DNA of 64,000 nt, from assembly GCA_028023455.1 (NCBI GenBank), contig JAQFVV010006835.1, positions 244,558-308,557 of the forward strand, given 5' to 3'. This document shows, one piece after another, positions 21,800-34,249 of the stretch. Position numbers and translations under genes: made by a program. Under the pieces are notes generated by a model. That model was not told the DNA's origin and ran no database searches. It saw only the letters and a program-made list of their open reading frames with translations. This stretch comes from Epiperipatus broadwayi (Eukaryota; Onychophora; Udeonychophora; Euonychophora; Peripatidae). The first letter of the stretch is position 1, and the number at the start of each line of letters is the position of its first letter.

Positions 21800-24700
21800 A
21801 AAATCTTTGATTGAGGGTTGGAAGGGTCCTTGAGATCACTAAATTCCTGATCTGGCACAGATGGCCTGTGGATATCGGCTTAAATGAGCTCTGTTTCATT
21901 ATTGTGTGATTCATGACTGAGCAGGTTCTTGGATGTGCTTTGTACCTTCCACTTTTTTTTCCAGAATAGGATTTACACTGCAGGGAGAAGGAACTTCAGG
22001 TAATTTGGCTGGAAAGCAGGAGATAAGTGTGAGTCCTCTTCCTCAGAGCAGGCCTTTAAAAGCTTGGAAGACTTTCATTTATTATTAGTATTAGAGGGTA
22101 AGTTGATATCCATGTCTGAGTCATAGTCCAAGATGGGTGGTGAAGATCTATTTTTTGTTGGTGAGGGAGCTTTCATATGGAATGAATTCATGGAGAGTAT
22201 TGATAGTTTTGATGTGTTCATTATAGATTTAGTGTTTGTAACCACTGGTTGTTTTGATCTTTGAGGCTTTGGAGTTCTGAGTGCATTGTCGTGGTCTTGA
22301 TGGTCTATGCTGAGTAATGCATTGCCTGTATTGTCAGAAAAGTTTGTTAGATTTTTGCATCTGGAGGCATTATTTGGTCCTTTTGATTTTGAGCTTTTTG
22401 GTAAATTGCCTGGTTACTGTGAGTTATCTCTGGGATTGGTGCTGCTTAGGTTTGATATACTATTTGGATCTGTTTGCTGTCATTGGATGGTTTTCCCTTG
22501 AATTCAGTAGAAGGATTCATAAGATCTTTGGTGTTGGTTAATGAACTGTAGGATTCGACTTCAGCTCAGCAATATACAGGCCTGGAGTGTTTGTGGTTGT
22601 CATTTCATTATGTGTAACATTGGCAGGTCTGAGTCTATGAGGTACTTTATATTTGTGAAGCCTATTTTTCTTTTGACCACAAGAAGTGCATATTCTGTCT
22701 GGGCATTCCTTTATGAGATGCATTCTTTGGTCACAATAAAAACATTGTGGCCTGACACCAATGAAGGAAAGTATTATTGGGCAACCTTTTGCTTTAATAG
22801 TAGTTGGTATGGCAGTGGGGGCTAGGCCTTTTCTTAATGAATTTGAAATGATGCAGTGTTGGATAGGATGGAATTGATCGTGTTGTCTACTGGCAGATAT
22901 GAGAACTTCTGGATTTTTCCCACAAAGTAATAGGATTTCTTGGAGATTATTGACGACGCCGATGATACAATTCTTGAGGGTTCTGATAAGGGTAACAGGT
23001 CTATTGATATCGATGTATATAAAGAATTTGTTGTCTAGTTTTTTGAAATTGGATTTAAATTCATTTCAGAAGGCCCAAGTGACAAATAAAACAGCCATGT
23101 ATCTGTCATTTGGGTGAGTGAGGATCCGGTGAGTACCCTCTGTTAGTTTGTATTGTTTTATCATTTCATATAGAGCTGTAATGGGAAATTTATGGAGTGA
23201 GAAATTTGGTTCTAGCACTGCCAGAACAACTCTTTTATCATTGTGGTAGTTTACTAAGGATTTGAGGAGGATTGGAGGTATTGTTTGGTTGAAATCAACA
23301 CAAAGGCCTTGGTATTGTTTCTCAGTGATGTCATTTATGGAGAATTCAGTGGTCTCCAGCTCCAAGAAGGTATAATTTTCCTGTTGTTGATTTTGTAGTT
23401 CTAATATGTCTAATATGGTAAGGTCATGATTAATTTTACTTACTGTTTTGGGTATGGGGCAGGTTTCATTGTATGAATTACTTTTGTTTGTTGGTATTTT
23501 GTAGAGACTTGGATGGACTTGTAGTACCAATTTTTGCTATGTTAGCATATGATGTGTGGCTCCTAGATGAACTGTTAGCCATTGTACTAATGTCTTTTGA
23601 AATAGGTTTCATGTGAGGAAGGTAATTTATATCACTCTGGGTCAAATCTGGTGTTGGGTTTGTCTGCTTGATTGTTGAATAATTTCCCTTATGACCGGTA
23701 CAGAACATTTTATTTTTATCTGCTTCTCTATGGTAGTTTAGACACTGAGAATAAGAGAGAAGAGCTGGGAATTCTTTTATAGAAAATGGCATGATTTGTA
23801 ATGAAGTATTTTGGACACCAGTGTGACAAATTGTATTGGTATGATTTGATATGGGTTCCGGTATTTGTATTACACATGTGAGTTGCTTCAGAACTGTATT
23901 TATTAATAGTATCAGTTTTGGGCGAATTTGAATTAGTTACAAAGCTATTTTCAAATGGTAAATTGTTCATGGAGTTAATTTTTTGTTGAGTCTCACATTT
24001 TTAACTTGACATGGCAAATGACACTGTTGCATTATGTTCTGTTGAGTCTTCAGATATTAGTGTAGCATTATCATTGATATATGTGCTGCAACTATTTGTT
24101 TCTGTGTAGTTTTGAGTTTTGGTGCCTTTATTATTTAATTTATGTGCCTGTTCAGGCTAATGGATTACATTTGTATTAATATTTTTTTTTAGTACTTTGT
24201 TTAGCCACTATGACTGATGCACCAGTTGTATAATGGGTCGAGCAGTTTTCATCGTCATTCACTATAGCATCTGAAAACTCGTGGTCCATTTCTGAGATTA
24301 TTTGTTTGGGGTCTTTATTTTAGGTATATTTTGATGTGAATCTTGTTTAGTATTACTATTATAATTAAAATCAATATTATTTTTATTTTTGTCATTTATT
24401 TCCATAGATATTTCGTTGGGTTTAGTTTTAGAATCGCCATTATCATGACCCTCCGGTATTAACTGAGGCTGGTAAGAATAATTTTTACATTTATTATCAG
24501 TTATATTTGTGATGTTGATGTTAAATGTTGTATTATGCTTGGTGTCATGTTCCTTAATTAGCATATTGTGTGTGCAATTGGTTTCACAAAGATTGCATAA
24601 ATCTTCCGCTGTACTGACGCTGCCTTCATTATTGCTTGCATCATCGGATGTCATTGCGATTTTTTGCTTTCTATATTTTCCTATAGCACTTGAACTATCG

Positions 24701-25558
24701 GAGGCCGAATTTTGGTTATTGGTGCTAGAAAGTTTAATTTCCTTTATGATTTGAGAGTTCATTTTGTAGCAAGTTTGTGATATTTTTTCAGCTCGAAACT
24801 GATCTTCAGAGTTTTGATTGGGTATTACGCTAGTGTCTAAAGTGGATTCCACCATATTGGAAATTACGTTAAAATTTGAAACATTTGCATGTGCTTCGGG
24901 AATGGAAGGGCCTATGCTAGAAATATTCATAGATTTCAGTATTTTCAGCAGCTTAAAGTTAGTATTCCGGTATTTAGGCATACTATGTGAATAAAATTTC
25001 TTAGTATTAATGGTTATGTTGGGACTCTGCATGTTTTCCACACTGTTCTCTATGTCATATCTTGTGCCTAGGTCTATGTTATCCATCAGGTTCTGGAGAC
25101 CATTCAACTTCACAGAGTTCTCTGTGACTTCAGTTTTTGTTGTTTTAACTCTATTGCAAGTATCAGATTCATTTACATTTTTCTTTTTAATTAGATCTTG
25201 GGAATACATATAGTCATGATTATTATCATTGCAAGTATGCATTGCATGAGAAATATTAACTTCACCCTGAGCTTTCGGCAGGTTTACTATTTCTTTGTTA
25301 GGTTCTAGGCCCTTTATAACGTTTCTAAATAATTATTTTTTTAAAATGTCTGTTGCATTTATTTGATAATTTTAGTTTACATAATGAATAATTCTTTTTT
25401 GACTTCGAATTAACGGAGCTAATTCTTTTAGATTCATCATTTATTCTGGGAGATCTTTTTTTATTTTTTGTTGCGATTTTACCACTGTTAATTATGCTAT
25501 CAAGAGGTTCAAAACATATCCCATATTTTGGATTGTGGGCTAAATTTCCCACATCCAT
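21800..25558 (-). pseudogene. LINE ORF1 with CCHC zinc knuckle (frameshifted)
   Basis: The frame opens at 25558 with a basic N-terminus (KNKKRSPR, KSKKN). It continues through a 314-codon Asn/Ser-rich stretch (25242-24298) and three shorter pieces to 23066, where VCVDF-, HKFPITALYEM- and MAVLFVTWAF-like blocks suggest a nucleic-acid-binding fold. Near 22680-22755 (minus) the frame reads CFYCDQRMHLIKEC, an exact C-x2-C-x4-H-x4-C knuckle, followed by a second, incomplete CTSC. A Gag-like nucleic-acid chaperone role is inferred from the knuckle. Exact end of ORF1 is uncertain. Confidence 0.65.
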
Positions 25559-25710
25559 CAGAACTATATTAATAAAAATCGCTTACCTTAACCAATAAAG
25601 ATGAGATTTTGTTGGGTGGCTGGTGGTCTAAGGTTTTTTTTATTAAAATTCTTTGCAGAGCTGAGATAAATGTCTGCCAACTTAGTCAAATGTAGGTGGC
25701 ATATCTATTG

Positions 25711-25723
25711 AATTTCTGTATTT
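25711..25723. repeat. Target-site duplication, right copy
   Basis: AATTTCTGTATTT, identical to 18367-18379. After it the interrupted RTE sequence resumes. Confidence 0.85.
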
Positions 25724-27160
25724 ATTCAGCAACTTTTTTAGAGCTATCAATTATAATAACATCATTATCTGGATCTTTTCCCTTCTTCATAGATTTAATT
25801 GCATGTCTCACTTTTCATTTAAAGTCTCGTCCAATTCAGAAGATATAGGAATACTGTTTCTTGTTCTTTATTGCTACATAATTCTTTATATCTCTTCTAC
25901 ATATTTCATGATGTCATCTCTTTTTTTAATAATAGACCCATCTTTTGTTTTTCTTCTTGCAGAAATAAGTTTCTTACCAACACTAAGATGTTGCTTTACA
26001 GTTTTGAAAATTTTATTCTAAAATTCACAATTATATTTCCTTATATTATTCTTAATTCTTTTTTGTACCATTTACAAAATTATAAATATTCAATCCTTCT
26101 TAATGGATTATTTTTATATATTTTCATATTCATTTCTTTTTTTTTTTTGTAAATTGTGTTGTCTCAGGAGAAATTTCACTCGTCAATTGCTGCTTTTATA
26201 TATTAGTTATTTTTCTTGCAGTTCTTAATAGTGTATCAGTTACTTTCCTACTGATATCATTCAAATTGGAAACATATTTAAAATCTATTATTATTTTAAA
26301 ATGATTTGCAAGTTCTTATTTAAATTCATTGCAATGTTTCAGATGAAGAGGAATATCAACTATGACTATTGTTTTTCTTAATAAATTTTGTATCTTTAAT
26401 TTTGGATTACATCTCACTAATTGATTATCACTTCCTGTGTAGATTTTATTAAAAACTTACAGTCTTGAAATACATATTTCTGTTGGTCAAAATATAACCC
26501 AACTTTCATTTGAATGCTTCCACTTCCCTTTCCATTTAGCATTTTTCTCAAATAAAGAATTCATTAAATAGTTTTTCTGTAAAGTCCATAAATTTGTTTC
26601 ATCTTTCATTTCTATTACCATAACCAAATGTATCCACAACACTTTCATCATTCAATCATTTAATAATTCCAGCATTAAAATCTCCCATGATATTTTTAAA
26701 ATGTTGTTTTTATGATCAAAAGTTGTTTTTTTTTTTACATCCATATAAAATCATCTACTTTTTGATCACAATAAAAATTTGTTGGGACATAAAACTAAAT
26801 TACCTGCATTTTGTGTTCTGCATTAAATTAATCATTCCATCTGATACAGCATCAATTCTCACAAAGTTTTTTTTATTTATTTATAATGAAATTCACTCCA
26901 TTTGTGCTTACTTATTTGTGTCTTTTGTAGATAGTACATTTTCACATTTTAAATTAAATGACTCTTCACTTTTTTTTCTCGTTTCACATACTCCAATTTC
27001 CCATTTAATATTAAACAGTTCATCCAATTCTGTAATTTAACCTTCAGTTGAAAGTCATCTACATTTGTAAATACCTAAATAAAAGATTGTCATCAAATGG
27101 CAGCCTAGATCCACAATCAAGTAATTCTTAACACCCCTTCATCTTCAGCCACTAACTATT
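25724..27160 (-). pseudogene. RTE endonuclease half and linker
   Basis: Colinear with 62900-64000. It has the GKDPDND-type RT entry near 25745-25800 (plus-strand GGATCTTTTCCCTTCTTCAT), the linker, and the endonuclease region at 26180-27050 sharing TTCTTAATAGTGTATCAGTTA and CTTCCTGTGT blocks. No open frame longer than about 40 codons on the coding strand. It supplies the about 415-bp linker that is replaced in the 61.5-64 kb copy. Confidence 0.75.
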
Positions 27161-29250
27161 GTCTTGGCTGGTGACTTATTTATTTAAAAGTTTAGCATTT
27201 TTATTAATCTACATTATCAATATTTTAACTGATTTGTATACAACTTGTATAAATTTATTAGCAGAGTTTAAAACTCAAGCTGTTATTTAATTTGGCAAGC
27301 ACTGATGCTTTATTTAAAACCATAGATAAGAACAAGAATTGGACTCTGTCTCTTCATAGTTGCTGCAGACTGTTGAAAGATTTATTGATTTAGGATCAAG
27401 CATGATATTTATTGGTGAGATAGTTTATATCAATATATAAACAGACTTCAAAACATAAATTCCATTCATAGTTTGAAATTATCAGTTTTTAATCACCATT
27501 TTGGAAATACCATTCTTTCTGTAGAATGTGCACAATTCAAGAATAGTCTCTTAATATATATATATATATTATATGATTTAAAAATACAGACATTTAATGG
27601 TTGTAGTTATATATATATACACTACAAAGCAAATGATTACGTGCTTATATAATATGGTGACACAATAGCAGATATTTCAGATTCAGTGAATAGAACTTAA
27701 TCTTTTTAATTAATTAATTATATGTACACCTACGTACACACTCATTTTAAATAATGCTATGCATATAAGAAATCAGGGTATGTGTGAAAGTTATTAAATC
27801 GAATTATAAATAAACCGAGCAAATGTGATTTTGTAATATTAAAGCATGAATAAATCTATACAGATAACCTTTTTTTTATTTTTGTTATTTTGAAGGACAT
27901 GCAATTCTGAGTTAATCAAGATATACAATTTTAAAGCTTATTTCGTTATCCATAGCAATTGTCATGAAGGGAATAACAAAAAAAAGGCATCAAGGTTTTT
28001 TTTTTTAAAAAAGCAACTGAATATCTTTTTTATACTCTCCCAGAGAACCCTGTTTTTCATTTGCTAGTTTATTGCATCTGAAAAATATAGTCTTAAGAGA
28101 TTATAAAAGCTCTAAACCAGTTACTGTTAGGTTAGAAACAAAAAATAATAATAATAAAAAAAGAAACATTAATTCTAATTTAAAACTTGTATGTCATTAT
28201 ACATACAATGACGTAAAATGTTAATACATAAACATAGATTTGCATATATATATATATATTATTAAAATCAGTCAACACTTATAACAATCAACAATTTCAA
28301 ACTGTTGTCAAGGCAACCTCCTTTTAGCAATAGAGGTGGAATCCCATCTCTATTAATAGTCTCACATATTTATATAAACACTAAAGCTTGCAACTTGACC
28401 ACAGAGATTGAAATTATTCATACAAAGAAGTCTAAATAAACCTCCTTAAACAGGTAAATATAACCTGTTCTGAATGCAGACTAAAAGTATTTATATCTGC
28501 ATGACTTGAACTCATGAAGTGTTTTTGAAATAAGGCTTAAAGCATTCATATGGGGTGCTTATAGTCTAAAGTTCGAATTTGTGTAACTTGGAAATTTTTT
28601 ATAAGTAGATGAAGATTTCCAGGCAAGATATGTAGTTTGCCCAGATGGACAGTCTAATTACCCATCCAATTTTAAGCAAATCACATCTCCTCTACATTTA
28701 TTTTTAAAAATGCTTTTTTAAAATCTTTTTCAATCTCATTTTTCACCTAATTTAAAATCATTCTTTTTAATAAGCAGTAAGTGATAGAAAATCTTAAAAA
28801 TATTGTTGATTTACATAATAGTTCTACAGTTGAATGCAAAGAGGCAGTAATTTTTTTGATATTTAATGAATTGCAATGCTAAGAAAAGAGATTACTATCT
28901 TAATAATGGGCATCCAATTATTAGTCAATAAATAAGTATTTCGTTATTATTATCCAGAGAGTAACACAAAACAAAAAATACCCTAAAAATTCTCACCATT
29001 TTCTAACCCAGTGAATTATATCTTTTCTATTACTATTTCATTTTGGAAAAATTATTGAAATATCTTTGACTGTGTGGACTATGATTTTTTACTTGTTTTA
29101 TATTTATCATTGATGTGTGTATAAAAATAATCAGTTAATAGAATTAAGATACCATGTGAATAACATTAAATAAACATACAAAATATAGTTTAAATCATTA
29201 ATGTAAAATAAAATGTTCCCTATAAACTGAACTGCTTTAAACATTTTTAT
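27161..29250. other. AT-rich intergenic, nothing recognised
   Basis: Short (AT)n runs near 27555, 27610 and 28250 and homopolymers; no coding, RNA or long repeat signal. Confidence 0.5.
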
Positions 29251-29323
29251 CATGAGATTTCGTGTGTTGGTTATATGGGTGCATAGCAGAAGGGAGCTTG
29301 AAAGTTTGGGTTCAAATCACCTT

Positions 29324-29490
29324 TCATCATCATCATCATCATCAACCATTATCAATCCACTGCAGGATGAAGGTCTCTCCAAGTTCAATCCATCTTTTCC
29401 TATCTTTAGCTTCTCTTCTCCAAATCACCCCTGCACACTTTCTTATGTCATCCATCCATCTCACATGTGGTCTCTTTCTGGGTCTAAAGT
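29324..29490 (-). mobile_element. RTE 3' tail fragment (5'-truncated insertion)
   Basis: Matches the last 170 bases of the RTE at 61507-61660: (ATC)6 on the plus strand, then AACCATTATCAATCCACTGC and CATCTCACATGTGGTCTCTT. The (ATG)n on the minus strand is the element's 3' tail. Severe 5' truncation is normal for LINE insertions. Confidence 0.85.
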
Positions 29491-29599
29491 TCAGTATTTA
29501 CATTATATTTGCACTCAAATATTACAGATTCAACCTGAATTCAGACCATCCCTCTTCTGTGTAAATAAATAAAAATATTAAAATCCTGAATATGAGCTG

Positions 29600-29890
29600 T
29601 CAGAGTAACTTAAGTCAACATGGGTATGACAACAATATTGGCATCATTCCATCATCGGATTTTTCATAATATGGATGACTGAAGAGTAGGCGGATGGAGG
29701 AGATTAAATTCTGTCAATTAAAGTTTGAAGATCTGTGGAAGATGATGATCCAGATCAACTGATGAGTGCTAATTCAGCATGAAATATGCATATTGAAGAT
29801 TATGTGGTCATGTCTATCAGTTATATAAGATGGAGTGTTTAGATGACAAGAGCTTGAACATCTGTGGTCATATCCCCTTTAATTCTATCT
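29600..29890 (+). mobile_element. Hammerhead-bearing repeat, partial copy 3
   Basis: A single plus-oriented partial monomer with the family blocks GTCAACATGGGTATGACAA, TTCCATCATCGGATTTT and TTAAAGTTTGAAG, followed by a hammerhead-like core at 29746-29802. Diverged but colinear with 37660-37930. Confidence 0.7.
29746..29802 (+). ncRNA. Hammerhead ribozyme-like motif, core intact, with compensatory stem change
   Basis: TGATC, bulge CAG, ATCAA, CTGATGA (29759-29765), stem II GTGCT/AGCAT with loop AATTC, GAAA (29781-29784), eight bases ending in A, then TTGA and GATTA. Compared with other copies, the stem I pair C-G is replaced by T-A (CCAA/TTGG becomes TCAA/TTGA), which preserves pairing. The outer stem TGATC/GATTA is also kept with one G-U. 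Confidence 0.6.
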
Positions 29891-30320
29891 AAAGTTAAAT
29901 ATGTACATTACACTTGTATTCAAATATAACAATATAATTGTAAAAGACAAAATAGCTAAATAAAATTCAACTTAATTTTGATAATATGCTTGTATAATAT
30001 TGAAAGAATTAATGAGTAGAGCAAGATGCTACACATTATCTGCTATATTGTTGGATATGATTGTTTATCAAATGACATATTGTCATTTATTTATAGGTTA
30101 ATACTATTGTGAAATCCATAAAATTCTAGTCAACAGAATTATGAAAAAATATTAATAATTATAGATTATCTGTACATTAAAATACCATTTAATGCCCCAA
30201 TATGAATAATGATTTCATATTAGTTTTGTTCTAAGAAAAGACAGAAATTCAAATGTATATGTCAAAATGCATTAAATATTATTATAAATTTATTTAACAC
30301 ACATTGATTACATAAGTAAT
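29891..30320. other. AT-rich intergenic, nothing recognised
   Basis: No open frame or repeat worth naming. Confidence 0.4.
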
Positions 30321-30496
30321 ATTTATTAAAGCAATAAACCTTTAAGCATGTGCACTTGAAAATGCAAAGGTAGGGACCTCTACAGGTCTTAACCACAAGC
30401 TTTTCTTCCATGTAAGCTTGTGGTTAAGACCTGTAGAGGTCACTACCTTCGCATTTTCAAGTGCACATGCTTACAGGTTTATTGCTTTATTAAATA
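30321..30496. repeat. Near-perfect foldback, arms about 82 bp
   Basis: The left arm (30321-30402) pairs with the right arm (30413-30496); loop of about 10 bases. It includes AAGCTTGTGGTTAAGACCTG and its complement. One arm alone recurs at 38784-38870, so this is a dispersed family. Confidence 0.92.
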
Positions 30497-30499
30497 TTA

Positions 30500-31130
30500 T
30501 TGTATTTACAGATAATTAGTGCTACACAGAACAATCATACCCAGAAAGATAAAAATGATATCCATTGACTTCTATTAAAATTTTAAAAATTTATGAAGCA
30601 TTCTTGTACAATGCATAATTATATTACATTTATTTCTCAATTTTATGCAATAAATTAAGGATTATTTAGCTGACTATAACAATAACAATAGTTTATTAGA
30701 TTCTGGGTTGAATCTTTACCAAAGTTTATTGTATGCCTCAAAAACAGTCAAGATATTTAAATAAATTCATATTTCTCAAATTGATAATCTGTCAAGCTAA
30801 TAGATGCTAATGATTTTACTTTTGGCATTAGATGATAAAGAATTTGAGTTTATTAATGATTAAAGATTTTGTAACTTGTACTAAACATATTAAAATATTG
30901 AGTAGATCATTTATTGAACTATAAAAAACACTACACTAGCAGATATACTGTAAATTCAAATGCTAGGGAGTGGTGAGGCTACCTATAATGGTTCCATGCA
31001 TCACTGCCATAAAACTAAGAAATAAAGTAAGAATTGATCATAATTCACGCAAAATGGGTTCATTGCATTCACTGGAACCCAATTTCACACATTAAAAATC
31101 CAATGGTTTGTACAGAATTCTTTTTTTTAA
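30500..31130. other. AT-rich intergenic, nothing recognised
   Basis: No supported feature. Confidence 0.4.
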
Positions 31131-31136
31131 TTTATT

Positions 31137-31163
31137 TTATATATATATATATTTTAATGTTTA

Positions 31164-31240
<77 letters not shown>
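31137..31240. repeat. (AT)n microsatellite, interrupted
   Basis: Two (AT)n runs separated by TTTAATGTTTAACCC; the second is about 70 bases long. Confidence 0.95.
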
Positions 31241-31241
<1 letters not shown>

Positions 31242-31243
<2 letters not shown>

Positions 31244-31354
31244 GTTCACTAGAGAAAGCTTATCACCAGCTCCAATCAAGCTTTAATTTATGTGTCAAAA
31301 GAAAAAGAATTCAAAGCTTGATTGGAGCTAGTGATAAGCTCCCTGTAGTGAACA
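31242..31354. repeat. Foldback, arms about 45 bp, with a direct copy downstream
   Basis: The left arm, from TTCACTAGAGAAAGC through TCCAATCAAGCTTTAA, pairs with 31311-31354. The right arm and the 65 bases after it (31317-31420) recur directly at 31722-31830 (GGAGCCAGTGATAACTTCC ... TTTTATTAATTATTATA). Confidence 0.8.
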
Positions 31355-31721
31355 TTTTAATACAATCTTAAAAGCAAGTTACACAATTTATGTCTTGTTT
31401 TATTAATTATTATAAATGTACCCTTGAAGGATTTTGTGATATTATATTGCTGAGGCTGTTAATATATGGTGAAACTGAACTGAGTTCAGACCCATATAGC
31501 TTTCTCGTTTTAAGACTGGATTTAAAGACTTTTATGTATCTGAAAAATTCATTTTCAAACTGATAGTAACATTTTAGAAAATACTGACTTTTGAGTTGGT
31601 ATTTTAGATCTACTGTCTGGAGTCATAGCTCTCCAATGAGATGAGCCATAACCTCAAAAGCAATTGGTCTGAAAATAAGGACATTTTGATAGACATTTTG
31701 AATTTCTTTATCTTTCAACCA

Positions 31722-31830
31722 GTTTTATTGGAGCCAGTGATAACTTCCCTCTAGTGAACATTTTAATACAAGCTTAAAAGCATGTTGCACAATTTGTGAC
31801 TTAATTTTATTAATTATTATATATTCAAAT
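31722..31830. repeat. Direct copy of 31317-31425
   Basis: Shares TAGTGAACATTTTAATACAA, AAAAGCA.GTT.CACAATTT and TTTTATTAATTATTATA with the upstream copy; diverged by substitutions. Confidence 0.8.
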
Positions 31831-31952
31831 ATATAGTTAAATAAAGCTTATATATAGGATATATGAGCACAGACTTTCACACGACCACCACTCTCCACAC
31901 TATCTCATAACACTGATCCACTTGAACTCATATATGTTGAAAAAAAAATCAA

Positions 31953-32008
31953 TAATCACCAATAATAGTATTTCATGCTAACCAGCAATCATCAGTTGAT
32001 CCAGATTA
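31953..32008 (-). ncRNA. Hammerhead ribozyme-like motif, core intact
   Basis: On the minus strand: TAATC, TGG bulge, ATCAA, CTGATGA, stem II TGCT/AGCA, GAAA, eight bases ending in A, TTGGT, GATTA. Stem I has one T-G pair. Stem III is poorly paired in this copy. Confidence 0.55.
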
Positions 32009-32056
32009 CCATCTCTACACATATATGCTATAAGTGTCAGATATATATATATATAT

Positions 32057-34249
32057 TGTAACGATCTGGGGAATATTACTTAACGTAAACTGCACTACAG
32101 GGCGCCATCTAGGCATTTGAACCTAGAAAAATTTATAAAGTAGGCAGATACGTCAGTCAAAAAAAAAAAATTTTTTTTTTTTTAAATTTTGATTCCGGTC
32201 GTTAGCCCATGTCACTAGCTCAGTGGAATAGCAGAGATTTAATAAGATAATCTAAGAGTATATATATAAAAAAAAGAATAAAATAAGCCACTGCCAGTAA
32301 TTAACATACAAAAATTTATTTACGCACATATATATATAAGATTTAAAATTGTTTTAGTATCAGTTTACATTTTAACATTTAACATTATTTTTAACTTTAC
32401 TTTAATTTACATTTAATTACTATTATATTATAATTTTACATTTTAATTAAGTTTGCACATATAAATTTATGAAAGCTTGTTTATAATGTTGAATATAGAT
32501 TGGTTACATAGATTTCACGGTCAAAAACATTTCAAAAGAAACATAAACGATCAAAATACAAAATTATTGATTACTGACAATTGCGGAGGGAAATTTATAT
32601 GTAACCCAATAGTATTCACCATAAGATACTTGCATTGTCACCAATAACTTAAAAGACATCCGAATAAATACATTTTAGATACTCACCGTAAGGTATCATT
32701 ATTTATCGAATGTCTATATATTTTGATCAAATATGAAAACCCAAAACATACTTAACCAATAACCAATCCATGCAAGCGTCTATAAACAACTTAAATTTAA
32801 TGCATTTTTATTTATGGTCAAGTATGAATAGACCACATAGATTTGCATTTGAAAATAAAATATTCTATCCCTATTTAACCCTAGGCTAAAATTCGCAGTC
32901 AAACTGGCATCAATTCATCTGATACATCGATGTATTCAATGTAATACGGAATACAGCAGCACCAAAAAGATTAAGAGAAGATATTGACTTTCATTAGATA
33001 GGAATATTACTTCTATCCAACGAGAAGAACAAAAAAAAAAAACTCCATAGAAAGGAACTGCGCTCTGCGTCTTATAATTCCTTCCCTAGGCAAAACGGGA
33101 GAGTGCGGTGTATGAAGCGATTCTGCCAGTAGCGAATCTCTGACTACATCTACTAACTACATCAATATATCCAATCCATTGACCCAATCTAACAACGACA
33201 CAAATAACCTAAGATTACCCTCCCCTAATATAACTTTACAAATCTATACAGCCATTCACACCCGACTTAAGTTTAACATTTATATAATTAATTTAACGAA
33301 AAACAAAAAAATCATGATAAAAACTTAAAGAATAAAAAATAAATAAATGGAAATGATTTTACATAAATAAGAAAAAAAAAACATCAAATAACACTATTAA
33401 TAAAGAATTTAGTTTGGTCAGATAGGATCATATTGCAATCATTTAAATATAGAAAATTTTAATTTAATGTTCATTATGTATAAAGTTCTTACGGTTTTAA
33501 ACAGTTCATCTTTATCTGTCATTTTTAAGTTTGAACGGGAATTCCCACGCCATCCTGAAGATATTGGTATACATTTAGCCGATGTTTTATTTATTCATTT
33601 GGAGGTTTTTTAATTTAGTTGGTCCTCAATGTAGAAAACAATCGTTCATTTCTCTTTCTTTCTTTGGCAAAACTGAAGGGATTGAATCGTGCATCTCTTC
33701 AATTCTTTCTCCCGCACCTCCGCACTAACACCTATCTGTCACATCGTAATAATCATAATCACTCATTAATAATTTCCAAATTTTCCTTTTATACGTATTC
33801 GAAGGATTGACTTGGCATTATGTCATCGATGTGATGATCCTTTTGCTGAGGTCCGATTTCCCGATGGATTTCTTTCATTGGCTATTTGTTTCTATTGTTT
33901 TCCTATCTGACCGATGTTTTTACATTTAAATGCCCAAGGCTGGTTTACATTTAACTAATTAACAATCATTTCCATTTCTGATTAATCAACCTGTTTTCCA
34001 AATCAAAGATATATTTTTATCTCTAAATCTTTTTAAGTTTTTGTTTTTAAAATACCTTTTCTATTTTTAATACAGTTTTATTTTAATAATTTTTTTTATC
34101 TGTGCGATTTAATATATACGAGTTTAAGATGATATTTAATTTCAATTTTTAATTCTTAAAGAAAATTTTTAAATGCGAACTTTTTAATTTACTTTCATGT
34201 TTAATAAATATAAAAAAAAACAATGTAACGAACGTCTGTGCTCGTTACA
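32057..34249 (-). repeat. LTR (copy at low coordinates; 3' LTR if minus-oriented)
   Basis: TG...CA bounded. On the minus strand it has a CCAAT box (near 33877), a TATA-like AATTATAAGACGC at about 33075, and AATAAA near 32310, which together would fit U3, R and U5. The 63-codon open frame at 33619 also exists in the other LTR at 36538, but it has no domain and no codon-level constraint that I can see. Confidence 0.85.

Larger units (their letters stand above)
18380..25710 (-). mobile_element. L1/Tx1-like LINE, near full length, inserted into the RTE copy
   Basis: About 7.33 kb. From the 5' end on the minus strand: a short leader (25710-25559), a long ORF1 with a CCHC knuckle, then ORF2 with apurinic-type endonuclease, reverse transcriptase and a Cys/His C-terminal motif, a 3' UTR and an AATAAAG near the 3' end (about 18384-18400). 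It is flanked by a perfect 13-bp direct repeat, the signature of target-primed integration. Frameshifts break ORF1 and ORF2 into several pieces, so it is no longer autonomous. The L1/Tx1 placement rests on ORF1 type and RT motif style; other CCHC-ORF1 clades are possible. Confidence 0.85.
16965..27160 (-). mobile_element. RTE-type LINE split in two by a later LINE insertion
   Basis: Two segments, 16965-18379 and 25711-27160, are colinear with the RTE copy at 61507-64000. The left segment matches the RT palm/thumb and C-terminal half down to the tail beginning AACCATTAATGATCCACTGC. The right segment resumes exactly where the left one stops and continues through the linker and the endonuclease half to the 5' region. 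The intervening 7.3 kb is a separate element bounded by a 13-bp duplication. Both halves are full of stops and frameshifts; the YADD-equivalent reads FVDG. Dead element, older than its insert. Confidence 0.85.

Noticed and set aside
29252-29323. tRNA-derived SINE head before the RTE tail
   Set aside because: Box-B-like GGGTTCAAATCACC is present, but box A and stems are poor, and its orientation is opposite to the RTE tail, so it is not a composite SINE on this evidence.
33619-33810. 63-codon frame duplicated almost identically at 36538-36729
   Set aside because: The duplication is explained by the two LTRs. The frame has no domain, and the sequence around it is equally conserved.
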